Positions 5,382 to 6,044 of a stretch of 6,044 nucleotides of DNA are shown here, piece by piece. The stretch is from Candidatus Methanophagales archaeon (GTDB taxonomy: Archaea > Halobacteriota > Syntropharchaeia > Alkanophagales > Methanospirareceae), in contig JAGGZZ010000149.1 of assembly GCA_021161765.1 (NCBI GenBank), positions 1 to 6,044 on the forward strand, read 5' to 3'. A program made the position numbers and the translations under genes. The first letter of the stretch is position 1. The number at the start of each line of letters is the position of its first letter. Under the pieces are notes generated by a model that did no database searches, was not told the DNA's origin, and saw only the letters and a program-made list of their open reading frames with translations.

Positions 5382-6044
5382 TCCTTTTCTAACCTTTCAA
5401 TCTCTTTTCTTATTTCTTCGATAACTTTGGGGTTATGGATTACTTTCTTATTCCCTTCCTTAATAGAGAACACAGTAAAGACATTCCCACCGAACTTTTC
5501 CTGGAATTTGCGGTGAGATATTTCCTGCATCTCTTTCCATTTATAGTCTTCAAATGTATGCTTGAAGGTAATGGGTTTTATTTGCAAGCCAATATATTTA
5601 CCACTTATCTCGATAAAGAAATCCACGTTGTAGAGTCGGTCCCATTCGTCTGGTGCTGGCTCTACTTCAAAGCCAAGAGCTTGTTGTAATTGCCCATAAA
5701 TGGTTTGTACCTCAGACTGGTAGCCATCGTAAGTTCTACCTATGCGATGGATGAAAATAATTTTTATGGTAGATATTCTATTTTTGAAATATTTATTAAA
5801 AATTTCATTCCTTAATTCGAGCAGATCATCAGATATTTTCTCATCATCAGAAATTTTCAAATAATAACTGTTATAAATCCTTTCTTGCATTATTAAAGTA
5901 CTTAAAGCGCAATTATGAGTTATTATGTCTTTTGCTTCTTCATGATCGTATCCATCTTTTAATAGCCTCCTAAATAGGTAATCAAAGGTGAATCTGTCAT
6001 ATACTTCATAATTCTCCTTAATGTAATCTTCTAGTTCCTCTGCA
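5378..6044 (-). CDS. Type II restriction endonuclease, MjaI-like (5' end outside window)
   Basis: The frame stays open without a stop from 5378 to the window edge, adding 51 codons upstream of the first internal ATG (5890), so 221 C-terminal residues are visible and the start lies beyond the window. MjaI-type enzymes are, from memory, about 290 residues, which fits a missing front. The visible part contains FIHRIGRTYDGYQSEVQTIY, then DEWDRLYNVDFFIEI, then YIGLQIKPI. This reads as a PD-(D/E)xK-like core with Glu111, Asp141 and a QxK in place of ExK (Gln154, Lys156, visible numbering). It ends in a charged helix. MjaI cuts CTAG. The family call is from recall of the GRTYDGY and GLQIKP pattern, so specificity is an inference. 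No methyltransferase is visible; one would be expected upstream, beyond 6044. It overlaps the dCMP deaminase by four bases. Confidence 0.65.
   Translation of the reverse strand, partial: AEELEDYIKENYEVYDRFTFDYLFRRLLKDGYDHEEAKDIITHNCALSTLIMQERIYNSYYLKISDDEKISDDLLELRNEIFNKYFKNRISTIKIIFIHRIGRTYDGYQSEVQTIYGQLQQALGFEVEPAPDEWDRLYNVDFFIEISGKYIGLQIKPITFKHTFEDYKWKEMQEISHRKFQEKFGGNVFTVFSIKEGNKKVIHNPKVIEEIRKEIERLEKE

Noticed and set aside
5378..5890. Restriction enzyme as a complete 170-residue protein starting at 5890
   Set aside because: The same frame is open for 51 more codons to the window edge with protein-like sequence, and the ATG lies mid-sequence (STLIMQERIY), so the true start is outside the window.
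1..6044. CRISPR array or insertion sequence with transposase
   Set aside because: No regularly spaced short repeats, and no transposase or integrase motifs in any supported frame.

Overview
The window reads as archaeal. The 569-residue protein at 316-2025 matches the twin-ABC component A2 (AtwA) of the methyl-coenzyme M reductase activation system, which is known from methanogens and anaerobic methane/alkane oxidisers. The tRNA has no encoded CCA, TATA-like boxes replace -10/-35 promoters, and at least one gene looks leaderless. A methanogen or ANME-type euryarchaeon is the best guess; placement near ANME-1 is only an impression.

Layout: everything supported as a gene lies on the minus strand. 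From the right edge: a MjaI-like restriction endonuclease whose 5' end is outside the window (5378-6044), overlapping by four bases a dCMP deaminase (4923-5381); then chorismate synthase aroC (3727-4878); an OLD/AAA15-like ATPase broken by a frameshift and carrying the C-terminal half of a PIN nuclease domain (2284-3701); a decayed second copy of the aroC 3' end (2182 to about 2272); atwA (316-2025); tRNA-Glu(CTC) (138-212); and an unassigned GC-rich block at the left edge.

The most interesting part is aroC and what follows it. The last ~87 bases of the aroC homology are present twice in direct orientation, 1561 bases apart, and the ATPase-PIN gene sits exactly between the copies. This is the layout expected when a small cassette enters the 3' end of a gene, rebuilds that end, and leaves the displaced end behind. 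A TATA-like box overlapping the rebuilt aroC stop is placed to drive a leaderless ATPase mRNA. Separately, aroC carries an in-frame, palindromic, repeat-like insertion (4001-4073) that adds about 25 residues, and it has Gln where the family has the conserved His of the RPGHAD motif.

The housekeeping genes serve unrelated tasks: MCR activation, aromatic amino acid synthesis, dUMP supply and tRNA. The restriction enzyme and the ATPase-PIN cassette are accessory, defence-like genes between them. CTAG, the site cut by MjaI, occurs only twice in the 6 kb, far below chance, which fits but does not prove CTAG restriction in this lineage.
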